61,903 nt of DNA from Deltaproteobacteria bacterium (GTDB lineage: Bacteria; Desulfobacterota; Deferrimicrobia; Deferrimicrobiales; Deferrimicrobiaceae): positions 1-61,903 of the forward strand of contig JACRIV010000079.1 in the NCBI GenBank assembly GCA_016220005.1, given 5' to 3'. Positions 1-6,739 of this stretch are shown one piece after another (positions within the stretch are counted from its first letter, which is position 1; each line of letters opens with the position of its first letter). A model generated the notes under the pieces. It ran no database searches. It saw only the letters and a program-made list of their open reading frames with translations, and was not told the DNA's origin. The translations under genes were made by a program, and so were the position numbers.

Positions 1-74
1 ACGAACTCCTGAGAGCGACGGAGCTCGAGCTGGATCCTTCCGCCATCGAACTGCTGAATCGGGCAAGCGCCTGA
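1..74 (+). CDS. Aldo/keto reductase, C-terminal end only (cut by window edge)
   Basis: The frame that opens at base 3 reads 23 codons to a TGA at 72-74. The peptide contains the stretch RATELELDPSAIELLNRASA, which resembles the C-terminal tail of NAD(P)H-dependent aldo/keto reductases (the acidic, leucine-rich helix after the TIM barrel). Only the tail lies in the window, so substrate and completeness cannot be judged. It faces another AKR-fold gene on the opposite strand at 181-960, with about 106 bases between the two stops. The call rests on a short match and is moderate. Confidence 0.5.
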   Translation, partial: ELLRATELELDPSAIELLNRASA

Positions 75-180
75 CGCCCGAGCAGGACCTGGCTTGAAAT
101 TCGGTCGGGATTGGGCGCCGTCTCATGAATCTACGGCTAACGGAACGCCGATGCCCGCGTGGAACCGCTGGAGGCTCTTC
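75..180. other. Convergent intergenic spacer, nothing recognised
   Basis: The 106 bases between two convergent stops hold no clear hairpin with a T tract and no open frame that resembles a protein. Confidence 0.4.
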
Positions 181-960
181 TTACCCGTGGACGGCGTGTC
201 CGAACGCCCGCATGAAGACCATCTCCTCGGGGGAAAGCGGCCCCTTGTCGAGCGCCGCCAGGTTCTCGCGCAATTCGGCTGCGCTGCGAGGCCCGGCGAG
301 GACCACGTCCACGTGCGGGTTCGTGAGGCAAAAGCGGTAGCAGTCGCCCGCCGTCGCCACCCTGTCCTTCCAGCCGCGGGGCGCGCGCAGGAGCCGCCGC
401 CAGGCCGTGGCGGTGTAGGCGATCACCGCGGGACGGCGGTCGGCCAGGTGCGGAAAGATCTCCTGCTCCGCTCCCGGATGGGCGGCGTTGTAGCGGATCA
501 TGAGGAGGTCGAGGATCGAGGCCTCGGCGAGTTTCCCCGCCCGCGGCCGGTCGTGGATCGATACCCCCAGCGCGCGGACCTTCCCCTCCTCGCGGAGCTT
601 CAGCATCTCTTCCTGCACCGCGCCGGTGAAGGCCGACATCTTTCCGAGCCAGTAAAGTTGGAAGACGTCGAGGTAGTCGACGCCCAACGTTCGCAGCGCG
701 GATTCCGCGGCTCGACGCACGGCGCCCGGGAAGTAACCGAACAGCGGACCCGCGGAAACCACGTACCGCTCCCGGTCGCGTGCGAGGGCGTCGCGGAGTG
801 CGAGAGTAAGCCCCTTCATCCGCGGGCTCCAGAACACATACTGGATCCGCTCCAACGCCTCGCGGCACCCTGCTTGGTCGAGACCGAAGCTGCCGGAAAG
901 CCCCATCCGGAAGAGCGACCGGCTGAGTTTGGGCACCTCGCGGTACGCGAAGTCGTTCAC
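181..960 (-). CDS. Aldo/keto reductase-fold protein lacking the usual catalytic residues
   Basis: The protein is about 259 residues if the GTG at 960 is used. The middle is typical AKR barrel sequence: RTLGVDYLDVFQLYWLG, then KVRALGVSIHDRP, then YNAAHPGAEQEIFP, and a C-terminal ENLAAL...LSPEE tail. Near the N-terminus, where AKRs carry the catalytic FDTA..Y motif, this protein reads QYVFWSPRMKG, so the Asp and Tyr of the tetrad are not where expected. It may be a non-classical AKR or act on an unusual substrate. The start is uncertain. The frame stays open upstream to 1422, but that part lies opposite a decayed gene. A good ribosome site (GGAGGAATTGT) near 985 precedes an ATG in a different frame that stops after six codons. 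The neighbourhood is accessory, with no operon partner. Confidence 0.7.
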   Translation of the reverse strand: MNDFAYREVPKLSRSLFRMGLSGSFGLDQAGCREALERIQYVFWSPRMKGLTLALRDALARDRERYVVSAGPLFGYFPGAVRRAAESALRTLGVDYLDVFQLYWLGKMSAFTGAVQEEMLKLREEGKVRALGVSIHDRPRAGKLAEASILDLLMIRYNAAHPGAEQEIFPHLADRRPAVIAYTATAWRRLLRAPRGWKDRVATAGDCYRFCLTNPHVDVVLAGPRSAAELRENLAALDKGPLSPEEMVFMRAFGHAVHG

Positions 961-1090
961 GGCCCCGTCCGCCGCATACAATTCCTCCAAGAGGTTGAAA
1001 TCTGTTCGATTCCTATTATTGGACAGTTTCACCGCCGAGGAGACAAGGATCATCTTCGACCGCGGATCTCCCCTCCTCCCGGGGAATCTT

Positions 1091-1312
1091 ATTTGGAGAA
1101 TCCCAAGGAAAACGGAAGAGGAGGCGCGCAAGGCGATGTCCGGAATGGGGATGTCCCGGAGCGCGGTCGACGCGATGATCGAGATGCAGCGCGGCTTCAA
1201 CGAGGGGAGAATCCGCCCCACGCAGGCACGGAACCCGGAGAACACAACGCCGACGACTCTGGAGGAGTTCGCAAGCACCATCTTCGCCCGCGCGTACCGG
1301 CCCGCGGCGTAG
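1091..1312 (+). pseudogene. NmrA-like NAD(P)-binding protein, C-terminal fragment
   Basis: In this frame the last 70 or so residues read like the C-terminal end of NmrA/azoreductase-type atypical short-chain dehydrogenases: EEEARKAMSGMGMSRSAV, then EMQRGFNEGRI, then NPENTTPTTLEEFA and a terminal FARAYRP before TAG. The N-terminal Rossmann fold with its GxxGxxG motif (about 200 residues) is missing. Upstream the frame runs into DNA that encodes the AKR-like protein on the other strand. The 5' part has therefore been lost by deletion or rearrangement, probably close to 1020-1090. It is a relic rather than a working gene. Its neighbour on the right is a SnoaL-like protein, another small accessory enzyme family. 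Confidence 0.7.
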
Positions 1313-1500
1313 TTTCTCCGGACCTGGACCGGTAAAATCCTTTCCCGGGACAACGGCGGGACCGGAGTCGGGATCGCCCGCATGCTGACGTCGGTGCCCC
1401 AGGCCGAATCGGGGGCAACCACGGGGCAATCTAAATTTTATGATGGCGGCAATTCGTCAACCTGGCCAAGTCTGTCCTGATGACAAATAGAGGAGACATT
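1313..1500. other. Spacer upstream of the SnoaL-like gene
   Basis: No gene is visible here. An AT-rich patch (CTAAATTTTATGATGG) at about 1431-1446 is the only candidate promoter-like stretch, and no convincing -35/-10 pair could be fixed. Confidence 0.35.
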
Positions 1501-1932
1501 ATGGCGCAGCAATCAGTGATCGACGCAGCCAAGGCATCGATTCTTGCCTACGGCGATAAGAACTGGAATGGAGTCAGGGCTTCGGTGTCCCCCGGCGTCC
1601 TCTACGATGAGGTTGCCACCCATCGGAAAATGAACGGCGTAGAACAACTCCTCACTGTCTGGCAGGGTTGGGCCACGGCTTTCCCCGATTCGAAGGCCAC
1701 GTTCCAGAATGCCTTTTCCAGCGGCAACACCGTAGTGCTGGAGGTGACATGGCGCGGCACCCATGGTGGGCCGCTGCAGACGCCCGAGGGTCGGTTCCCG
1801 GCAACCGGCAAGACGATAGAGGTCCCAGCATGTCTGATTATTGAGATCGGAGACGGAAAAGCAAGATCGATGCGCCATTACTTCGATATGGCGACTCTGA
1901 TGCAGCAACTCGGACTTGCGAAGGCTGCCTGA
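1501..1932 (+). CDS. SnoaL-like / ester cyclase (NTF2-fold) protein
   Basis: A 143-residue protein of the SnoaL-like polyketide/ester cyclase family (NTF2-like cone fold). Visible hallmarks are the N-terminal helix with VIDAAKASILAYGDKNWNGV, then GVEQLL..W..WATAFPDSK, the VVLEVTWRGTHGGPL strand pair, PATGKTIEVPACLIIEI, and the closing MRHYFDMATLMQQLGL, which matches the family end (DM..LM.QLG). The ATG at 1501 is chosen because AGGAG lies 5 bases upstream; an in-frame ATG at 1480 lacks such a site. The family acts on small hydrophobic substrates or has unknown roles, and no substrate can be named. It stands alone between a decayed NmrA-like gene and the tRNA locus. Confidence 0.8.
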   Translation: MAQQSVIDAAKASILAYGDKNWNGVRASVSPGVLYDEVATHRKMNGVEQLLTVWQGWATAFPDSKATFQNAFSSGNTVVLEVTWRGTHGGPLQTPEGRFPATGKTIEVPACLIIEIGDGKARSMRHYFDMATLMQQLGLAKAA

Positions 1933-1978
1933 GCCGGCAACAGCGGTAAAGTGTACACCACCCCAGTTGACGGCTGAA

Positions 1979-2011
1979 CCCGCCGGTGCCCGCGGGCTAG
2001 CCGTCGGCGGG
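1979..2011. other. Branched GC-rich inverted repeat
   Basis: CCCGCCG at 1979-1985 pairs with CGGCGGG at 2005-2011 and encloses the palindrome GCCCGCGGGC. It lies 47 bases after the SnoaL-like stop. No T run follows, so it is not a standard terminator. It could stabilise the 3' end or be chance in GC-rich DNA. Confidence 0.4.
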
Positions 2012-2057
2012 ATCCTGTGGGCACGGCGCTGGGCATATGTCGGGATTTTATATGAGA

Positions 2058-2085
2058 AAGGGGCTACGGTCGCCCGTAACCCCTT
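2058..2085 (-). terminator. Intrinsic terminator of the initiator tRNA gene
   Basis: Downstream of the tRNA on the minus strand is a 12-bp stem (AAGGGGTTACGG / CCGTAGCCCCTT, with one G-T pair) and a 4-base loop, followed by T-rich sequence (TTCTCATATAAAAT). It sits 8 bases after the CCA end. Confidence 0.75.
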
Positions 2086-2093
2086 GATTTGTT

Positions 2094-2174
<81 letters not shown>

Positions 2175-2181
2175 GAGAGAA

Positions 2182-2210
2182 AACATATCACCAGTGATTT
2201 CCATCGTCAA
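2182..2210 (-). promoter_or_regulatory. Sigma-70-type promoter of the tRNA-fMet gene
   Basis: On the minus strand, TTGACG (2205-2210) and TATGTT (2182-2187) are separated by exactly 17 bases, and the mature tRNA begins 11 bases after the -10. This is the best-matching housekeeping promoter seen in the window. Confidence 0.8.
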
Positions 2211-2367
2211 GCATTTTGAAGCGCGTTTTGAAGCGCATCTCAAAAAGCGCATCATCTTCCGATTCGGGCGCATCGAATTGCGGAAAGCCAACATGTGAGA
2301 GTAATATGTTTTCGACGATTGAATGGCAGCCGGCGCATCGCGGAGCCGGCGGAAAGGATCGAGACGG

Positions 2368-2820
2368 ATGTCCCGTCCCGTGGTTCCCTGCCTCCTTGCG
2401 GTCTTCTTCCTCGCCTGCATATCGATAGCCGCGTTCGGGGTTTTGAATCCCCACATCGAACCGCCCCAGTGCGACAGCTGCCATAAAAAGATCCCCACTG
2501 AAGAGGAAGCCGCCGCAGGACACTACTTTCTCCTGAAGGACACGATCGACGACACCTGCCACATCTGCCACGAGAAAACCTGCTGCAAACCCGGATCCCT
2601 CCACGGGATCAACCACCCTTCCAACATCAAGGACTGGGACCGGAAGTATTTCCGCAAGCCGAAGACCCTCCCCCTCCACAACGGCTACATTACCTGCAAC
2701 ACCTGCCACTTGCACCGGATGCCGGGGGGGAATCAGTACAAGATGGTCCGGATCGTCAAGATCGACGGGAAGAAGATCGACTGGACGGATCTTTGCACCG
2801 ACTGCCACATCGGTTATTGA
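2368..2820 (+). CDS. Membrane-anchored tetraheme c-type cytochrome
   Basis: A 150-residue protein with an N-terminal signal/anchor helix (residues 5-25) and four CXXCH heme sites at residues 35-39 (CDSCH), 64-68 (CHICH), 110-114 (CNTCH) and 143-147 (CTDCH). Extra His residues (H52, H79, H82, H104) could be axial ligands. The mature part would sit in the periplasm or at the outer face of the inner membrane and carry electrons. The size and heme spacing do not match NapC/NirT or cytochrome c7 exactly, and I do not assign a partner. The ATG at 2368 puts a basic N-terminus directly before the hydrophobic helix, with GGAAAGGA upstream. It precedes a diguanylate cyclase-like gene by 63 bases and may be cotranscribed. 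Confidence 0.85.
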   Translation: MSRPVVPCLLAVFFLACISIAAFGVLNPHIEPPQCDSCHKKIPTEEEAAAGHYFLLKDTIDDTCHICHEKTCCKPGSLHGINHPSNIKDWDRKYFRKPKTLPLHNGYITCNTCHLHRMPGGNQYKMVRIVKIDGKKIDWTDLCTDCHIGY

Positions 2821-2844
2821 GTATACAGGGCGCGGTCTAGCGGT

Positions 2845-2853
2845 TGCTATGAT
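2845..2853 (+). promoter_or_regulatory. Possible extended -10 promoter element
   Basis: TGCTATGAT fits the extended -10 pattern (TGN then TATAAT-like), 30 bases before the GGDEF gene. No good -35 is visible, so this is tentative. Confidence 0.3.
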
Positions 2854-2883
2854 TACCTGAATTCTCCCTGGAAGGTTGCCGGG

Positions 2884-4101
2884 ATGTATGTGCTTCTCCT
2901 GCTGATACCGTTGGCCATGGGCTTGATCGCCGGATTTCTGCTCGGGAGAGGATTCCCGAAAAAGAAGCGGGAACCGGAGATCGACAAAGGAAAGGAGGAC
3001 TATCAGGGGCAACGATTTCGGGAGCTCAACCAGGAGTTGAAGGCCACCCGGGAGGAGCTCACCCGTAAAAGGGAGATCGCCGCCCAGATACCGATCATCG
3101 TCCGGATGCTGAGCGAGAAGCTGCCGCAGAGTTCCATCCCCGGCATCGCGGTGCGGTCGTCGAAGAACTTCTTCAACGCCAAGCAGGCGGGATTCTTCTC
3201 GCCGGTGGAAGGGACGAACGAGGTTGTCTTGACCGAGGGGGCCGGGTTCCCCCTCGAATGGAAAGGGAACGTCCGTTTTTCCGCCCGGGACGGGATCCTC
3301 GGAATGGCCCTTGAGAACCGCGTCATCCTGACGAAGGACGAATACGCCGCCTGTGGGAAGATGCATCCCCCCGGCCCCAACTCCCTGGAAAAAGCGGGCG
3401 TGATCCCCGACCTCGTCGCCCCCGTTCTCGGGACTTCGGAGCCCATCGGCGCGATCGTGGTCGCGGGATGCGCCGTGCCGGTCAACGACGAGCGCCATTA
3501 CGCGTCGATGCTGGCCGACATTTTCTCCAGCGCGTACAAGAACGCCATGGTGATCGAATCGACCGAGTTGAGCGCCTCGGTGGATGCGCTCACGGGACTC
3601 TTCAACAGGATGTACTTCGCCCCCTGGTTCGAGAACGCGTTACGCCAGGCGAGGAACTACTCTGCGCCCCTCTCCCTCGTCATGCTGGACATCGACCACT
3701 TCAAGAGGGTCAACGACACCTACGGCCATCCCGCGGGGGACCTGGTCCTGAAAAAGATCGGGGAGATTCTCAGAAGATTCACAAGGAGTTCGAACCTCGT
3801 CGCACGATACGGCGGGGAGGAATTCGTGATCGTGATGACTTCTTCGGGCAAGGACCAGTCGTGCCAGTGCACTGATGCCCTGAGAGAGAAGGTCGCCTTG
3901 CTGGAGATCAAGGCCCCCGACAAGGACGTCCTTATCCGGGTGACGATCAGCGCAGGGGTGGCCGGGTTCCCCCAGGACGGGGATTCGACCTCCGACCTCA
4001 TTCGGGCTGCGGACGACGCGCTCTACGAGGCGAAGAGGAAAGGGCGGAACCAGGTGGTCCGGGCCGAAGCGGTGGGGCTGGACGGCAAGCCTGTTCGATA
4101 G
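2884..4101 (+). CDS. GAF-GGDEF diguanylate cyclase with degenerate I-site
   Basis: A 405-residue protein with an N-terminal membrane segment (residues 2-21), a charged coiled segment (25-70), a GAF-like sensory region (about 75-225) and a GGDEF domain (about 235-395). The active-site loop is GGEEF at residues 310-314, and the upstream metal/substrate residues (LDIDHFKRVNDTYGHPAGD) are intact, so it should make cyclic di-GMP from two GTP. The product-inhibition I-site five residues before GGEEF reads RSSN (301-304) instead of RXXD, which predicts weak feedback control. It lies just after the tetraheme cytochrome on the same strand and ends 5 bases before the convergent rluB stop. The ligand of the sensory part is unknown. 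Confidence 0.9.
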   Translation: MYVLLLLIPLAMGLIAGFLLGRGFPKKKREPEIDKGKEDYQGQRFRELNQELKATREELTRKREIAAQIPIIVRMLSEKLPQSSIPGIAVRSSKNFFNAKQAGFFSPVEGTNEVVLTEGAGFPLEWKGNVRFSARDGILGMALENRVILTKDEYAACGKMHPPGPNSLEKAGVIPDLVAPVLGTSEPIGAIVVAGCAVPVNDERHYASMLADIFSSAYKNAMVIESTELSASVDALTGLFNRMYFAPWFENALRQARNYSAPLSLVMLDIDHFKRVNDTYGHPAGDLVLKKIGEILRRFTRSSNLVARYGGEEFVIVMTSSGKDQSCQCTDALREKVALLEIKAPDKDVLIRVTISAGVAGFPQDGDSTSDLIRAADDALYEAKRKGRNQVVRAEAVGLDGKPVR

Positions 4102-4106
4102 GGAAC

Positions 4107-5093
4107 TTACCGCCCCGGTTTCCCGCCCCTCCCGGGTGCCTGCACGCCGCCGCCTTTGCGGACCCCCGCCTTGGACGGACGCGGACCGGGCGGGAAGCCC
4201 GGCCCCTTTGACGGTTTCTTCCATTCCGGCTTGGGCTGGCGGGGGCCACGCTGCTCCCCTGACGCCTCTTCCGACACGGCTGGGCGAGGCCGCTTCGCGC
4301 GGGGGACGAATTTCGGCTTGCCCGCATGCGGTTCCCGGGCCGGCGCATCGCGGGGCTCGTGCTCCCTCTGCTTCACGTAGGCATTGAGGTCGCGTACTTC
4401 CTTTCCCGTGAGGTACCTCCACTCGCCCGGCTCCACGCCCGCAAGCGTAAGCGGCCCGATCGCCACCCGGCGCAGCTTCATCACACGGTGCCCGATCGCC
4501 TCGAACATCTTCCGCACCTGGTGGTACCTGCCCTCGGCGATCCGGATGGAGATCCACGACTTCCCTTCCCGTTTCTGCAGGAAGTCGACCTGGGCGGGGT
4601 TGGTCATCACGCCGTCGACCGGCAGGCCCCGGCGCAGGATCTTGAGGCTGGCCGGGGGCGGGGCGCCCATCACCTTCGCGACGTAGGTCTTCTCCACGCC
4701 GAACTTCGGGTGGGTAAGCTTGTACGCCAGCTCTCCGTCGTTGGTCAGGAGCAGCAGGCCGGTCGTGTGGTAGTCCAGCCGCCCCACCGGAAAAACGCGG
4801 GTGGAAAGCTCGCCCACGAGGGAAGCCACCGTCTGCCGGCCCTCCTTGTCTTTCATCGTGGAGACCACGTTGTCGGGCTTGTACGCCATGATGTAGATCT
4901 TCTCTTCCCGCAAGGGGACGAGCGTGTTGCCGTCCAACCGCACCTCGCCCTTCCCCGGGTCGAGGAACGCGCCGGGGTCCAGAATCGGCTGGCCCCCGAC
5001 GGTCACTCTCCCGTGCCGGATCAGCTCGTCGGCCGTGCGGCGGGAAACGCTCGCGCAGAGCGAGATGTACCGGTTGAGCCGCTCATTCAGCAT
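4107..5093 (-). CDS. rluB: Ribosomal large-subunit pseudouridine synthase, RluB/RsuA family
   Basis: A 328-residue protein with an N-terminal S4 RNA-binding domain (1-60, RLNRYISLCASVSRRTADEL) and a catalytic domain with the family motif GRLDYHTTGLLLLTNDG, Asp107 being the expected nucleophile. The motif EGRYHQVRKMFEAIGHRVMKLRR is typical of the RluB/RluE/RluF/RsuA class that modifies rRNA; RluB, acting on 23S rRNA near the peptidyl transferase centre, is the best guess from the scpA-scpB-rluB order. The last 90 or so residues are a Lys/Arg/Pro/Gly-rich low-complexity tail, common in GC-rich relatives. It overlaps the scpB end by 11 bases and has GGAGGAG upstream of its ATG. Confidence 0.9.
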   Translation of the reverse strand: MLNERLNRYISLCASVSRRTADELIRHGRVTVGGQPILDPGAFLDPGKGEVRLDGNTLVPLREEKIYIMAYKPDNVVSTMKDKEGRQTVASLVGELSTRVFPVGRLDYHTTGLLLLTNDGELAYKLTHPKFGVEKTYVAKVMGAPPPASLKILRRGLPVDGVMTNPAQVDFLQKREGKSWISIRIAEGRYHQVRKMFEAIGHRVMKLRRVAIGPLTLAGVEPGEWRYLTGKEVRDLNAYVKQREHEPRDAPAREPHAGKPKFVPRAKRPRPAVSEEASGEQRGPRQPKPEWKKPSKGPGFPPGPRPSKAGVRKGGGVQAPGRGGKPGR

Positions 5094-5985
5094 CCGGCTC
5101 CTCCGCTTGGCTTCCGGACGCGGCGCCTTCCGCCTCCGCTCCCTCCCCCTCCTCCTTGGCGGCCGCCTCGCTCAGAACGACGTCCGAGACCCCTTCCGGC
5201 AGACCGGGCTCCGTCGTGACCAGCGGCTCTCCATGCTCTGCCTCTTCGAGGCTGGCCGCAAGCTCCGAGGTCGAGCGGCGCGGGCCGGCCGGCTGGAAGA
5301 CCGGCTCCGCGGGAGCCTCCGCCACGACGCCCCCGGTCGCCGCGGCGAGGAAGTCCTCGATGTCCCGCATCGACGGGAGGTCGGAGAGGCTGGCCAGTCC
5401 GAAAACCTCGAGGAACTCCCGCGTCGTAGCGAAGAGGAAGGGCTTCCCCGGCACGTCCTTCTTGCCCACGACCTTGACCAGCCGGCGGTCCATCAGCGTC
5501 TTGAGCGCCCCCGCGCAGTCCACGCCGCGGATCTGCTCGATCTCGAGGCGGGTCGCCGGCTGCTTGTAGGCGATGATGGACAGCGTCTCCAGGGCCGCCC
5601 GTGAGAACCGCGGCGGCTTGACGTCGAAGAGCCGGCGCACGTACTCCTGGTTGGCGGGATTGGTGCGAAGCTGCACCCCCTTCGCCACCTCCTCGACCAG
5701 GATCCCGGAAGCGTCCGGCGGGCATTTCGACTGCAGGATGCGGACGACCTCGCGAACCGCCTGCCTGCCGAGCCCGCCCAGGAGCTGGCCGATCTTCTCG
5801 TAGGAGAGCGGCTGGGACGAGACGAGCAGGAGGCTCTCCAGGATCGAGGCGGCGCGGGAGAGATCGGCCTCCTCCGGGGTCGGGGCCGGTTCCTCCTGGA
5901 CGGCAACGCCCACGACCGGGTTGGTGTCGACGGAGTCCGCCGGGGTCTCTTCAGGGGGTGTCGGGTTCTTCGTGTTCTCTTCCAT
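5083..5985 (-). CDS. scpB: Segregation and condensation protein B
   Basis: A 300-residue ScpB, a dimeric winged-helix protein that binds ScpA and SMC to form the condensin complex. The core (about 40-215) shows the family pattern AASILESLLLVSSQPLSYEK, then LSIIAYKQPATRLEIEQIRG, then ALKTLMDRRLVKVVGKKDVPG and the YATT/F-type FATTREFLEVFGL. The acidic, low-complexity tails at both ends (residues 1-40 and 225-300) make it longer than typical 180-200-residue ScpB. It overlaps scpA by 35 bases upstream and rluB by 11 bases downstream, giving the classic scpA-scpB-rluB unit. The ATG has GGGAGAAG before it. Confidence 0.92.
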   Translation of the reverse strand: MEENTKNPTPPEETPADSVDTNPVVGVAVQEEPAPTPEEADLSRAASILESLLLVSSQPLSYEKIGQLLGGLGRQAVREVVRILQSKCPPDASGILVEEVAKGVQLRTNPANQEYVRRLFDVKPPRFSRAALETLSIIAYKQPATRLEIEQIRGVDCAGALKTLMDRRLVKVVGKKDVPGKPFLFATTREFLEVFGLASLSDLPSMRDIEDFLAAATGGVVAEAPAEPVFQPAGPRRSTSELAASLEEAEHGEPLVTTEPGLPEGVSDVVLSEAAAKEEGEGAEAEGAASGSQAEEPDAE

Positions 5986-6739
5986 CTTCTCCCTCGCGTA
6001 CCGATGGCACGATGGTGATCAGGCCCATCGGGTTCGCCTGGTAGACCTTGACGGTCCGCAGCCGGACCAGTTCCAGGATCCCCAGGAAGAACGAGATGAT
6101 CTCGTTTTTCGTCTTGAACTCCTCGAGCAGCCGGTCGAACCGGATCGCCCCGTCGTCCTTGATCCGGTCCAGCAGGAAGGCGATCGCGTCGGCGATCGTG
6201 AGCCGATCCACGAACACCTCGTGGGCCTCCTTCTCGGGGATCCGGGCGAGCACGTCCTTGAACGCCGTGATGAGGTCGGCCAGGGACAGCTCGGTGATCG
6301 CCACCTCCTCCTCCGGGATCTCCTCGGCCAGGAAGTCCCTTGCGAACACGTCCCGCCCGAGGATCGGCCGGTCCGCAAGGCGCGCCGCCGCCTCCTTGAA
6401 CTTCTGATATTCGACCAGCCGGCGGGAGAGCTCCGCCCGCATGATCTCGGGGTCTTCCTCCGGGTCCGGCTCCTCGTCCCCCCGCGGCAGCAGTGAGCGG
6501 GACTTGATGTAGAGAAGAGTCGACGCCATAACGAGGAACTCCCCGGCGACGTCCAGGTTGAGCGCCTTCATCACATCGAGGTAAGCCAGGTACTGCTCCG
6601 TGATCTTCGCGATCGGGATATCGTGGATGTCGAGTTTGTTCTCCCGGACCAGGTGCAGGAGGAGGTCGAGCGGGCCCTCGAATACCCCCAGCCTGAAGGC
6701 GATCCCGGCCCCCCCGTTCTGCGGCTCAGATCCGGACAG
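5951..6739 (-). CDS. scpA: Segregation and condensation protein A, CTG start
   Basis: A 262-residue ScpA (kleisin subunit bridging SMC heads with ScpB). The conserved N-terminus (FEGPLDLLLHLVRENKLDI, then PIAKITEQYLAYLDVMKALN) is encoded between 6574 and 6695, upstream of the first ATG in frame (6574), so that ATG cannot be the real start. Between the upstream in-frame stop and FEGPL there is no ATG, GTG or TTG. The only NTG is CTG at 6739, preceded by AGGAGG at 9 bases, giving a protein that starts SGSEPQNGG. Length and C-terminal winged helix (residues 185-245) then match the family. The start lies inside the last codons of trpS. A base error that removed a normal start cannot be excluded from one sequence. 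Confidence 0.85.
   Translation of the reverse strand: MSGSEPQNGGAGIAFRLGVFEGPLDLLLHLVRENKLDIHDIPIAKITEQYLAYLDVMKALNLDVAGEFLVMASTLLYIKSRSLLPRGDEEPDPEEDPEIMRAELSRRLVEYQKFKEAAARLADRPILGRDVFARDFLAEEIPEEEVAITELSLADLITAFKDVLARIPEKEAHEVFVDRLTIADAIAFLLDRIKDDGAIRFDRLLEEFKTKNEIISFFLGILELVRLRTVKVYQANPMGLITIVPSVREGEDGREHEEPDTP

Noticed and set aside
4107-4400. Separate small gene in the rluB 3' part
   Set aside because: It is the in-frame Lys/Arg/Pro-rich tail of RluB, common in GC-rich relatives.
6574-6574. ATG at 6574 as the scpA start
   Set aside because: It would remove the conserved N-terminal kleisin segment encoded just upstream in the same frame.
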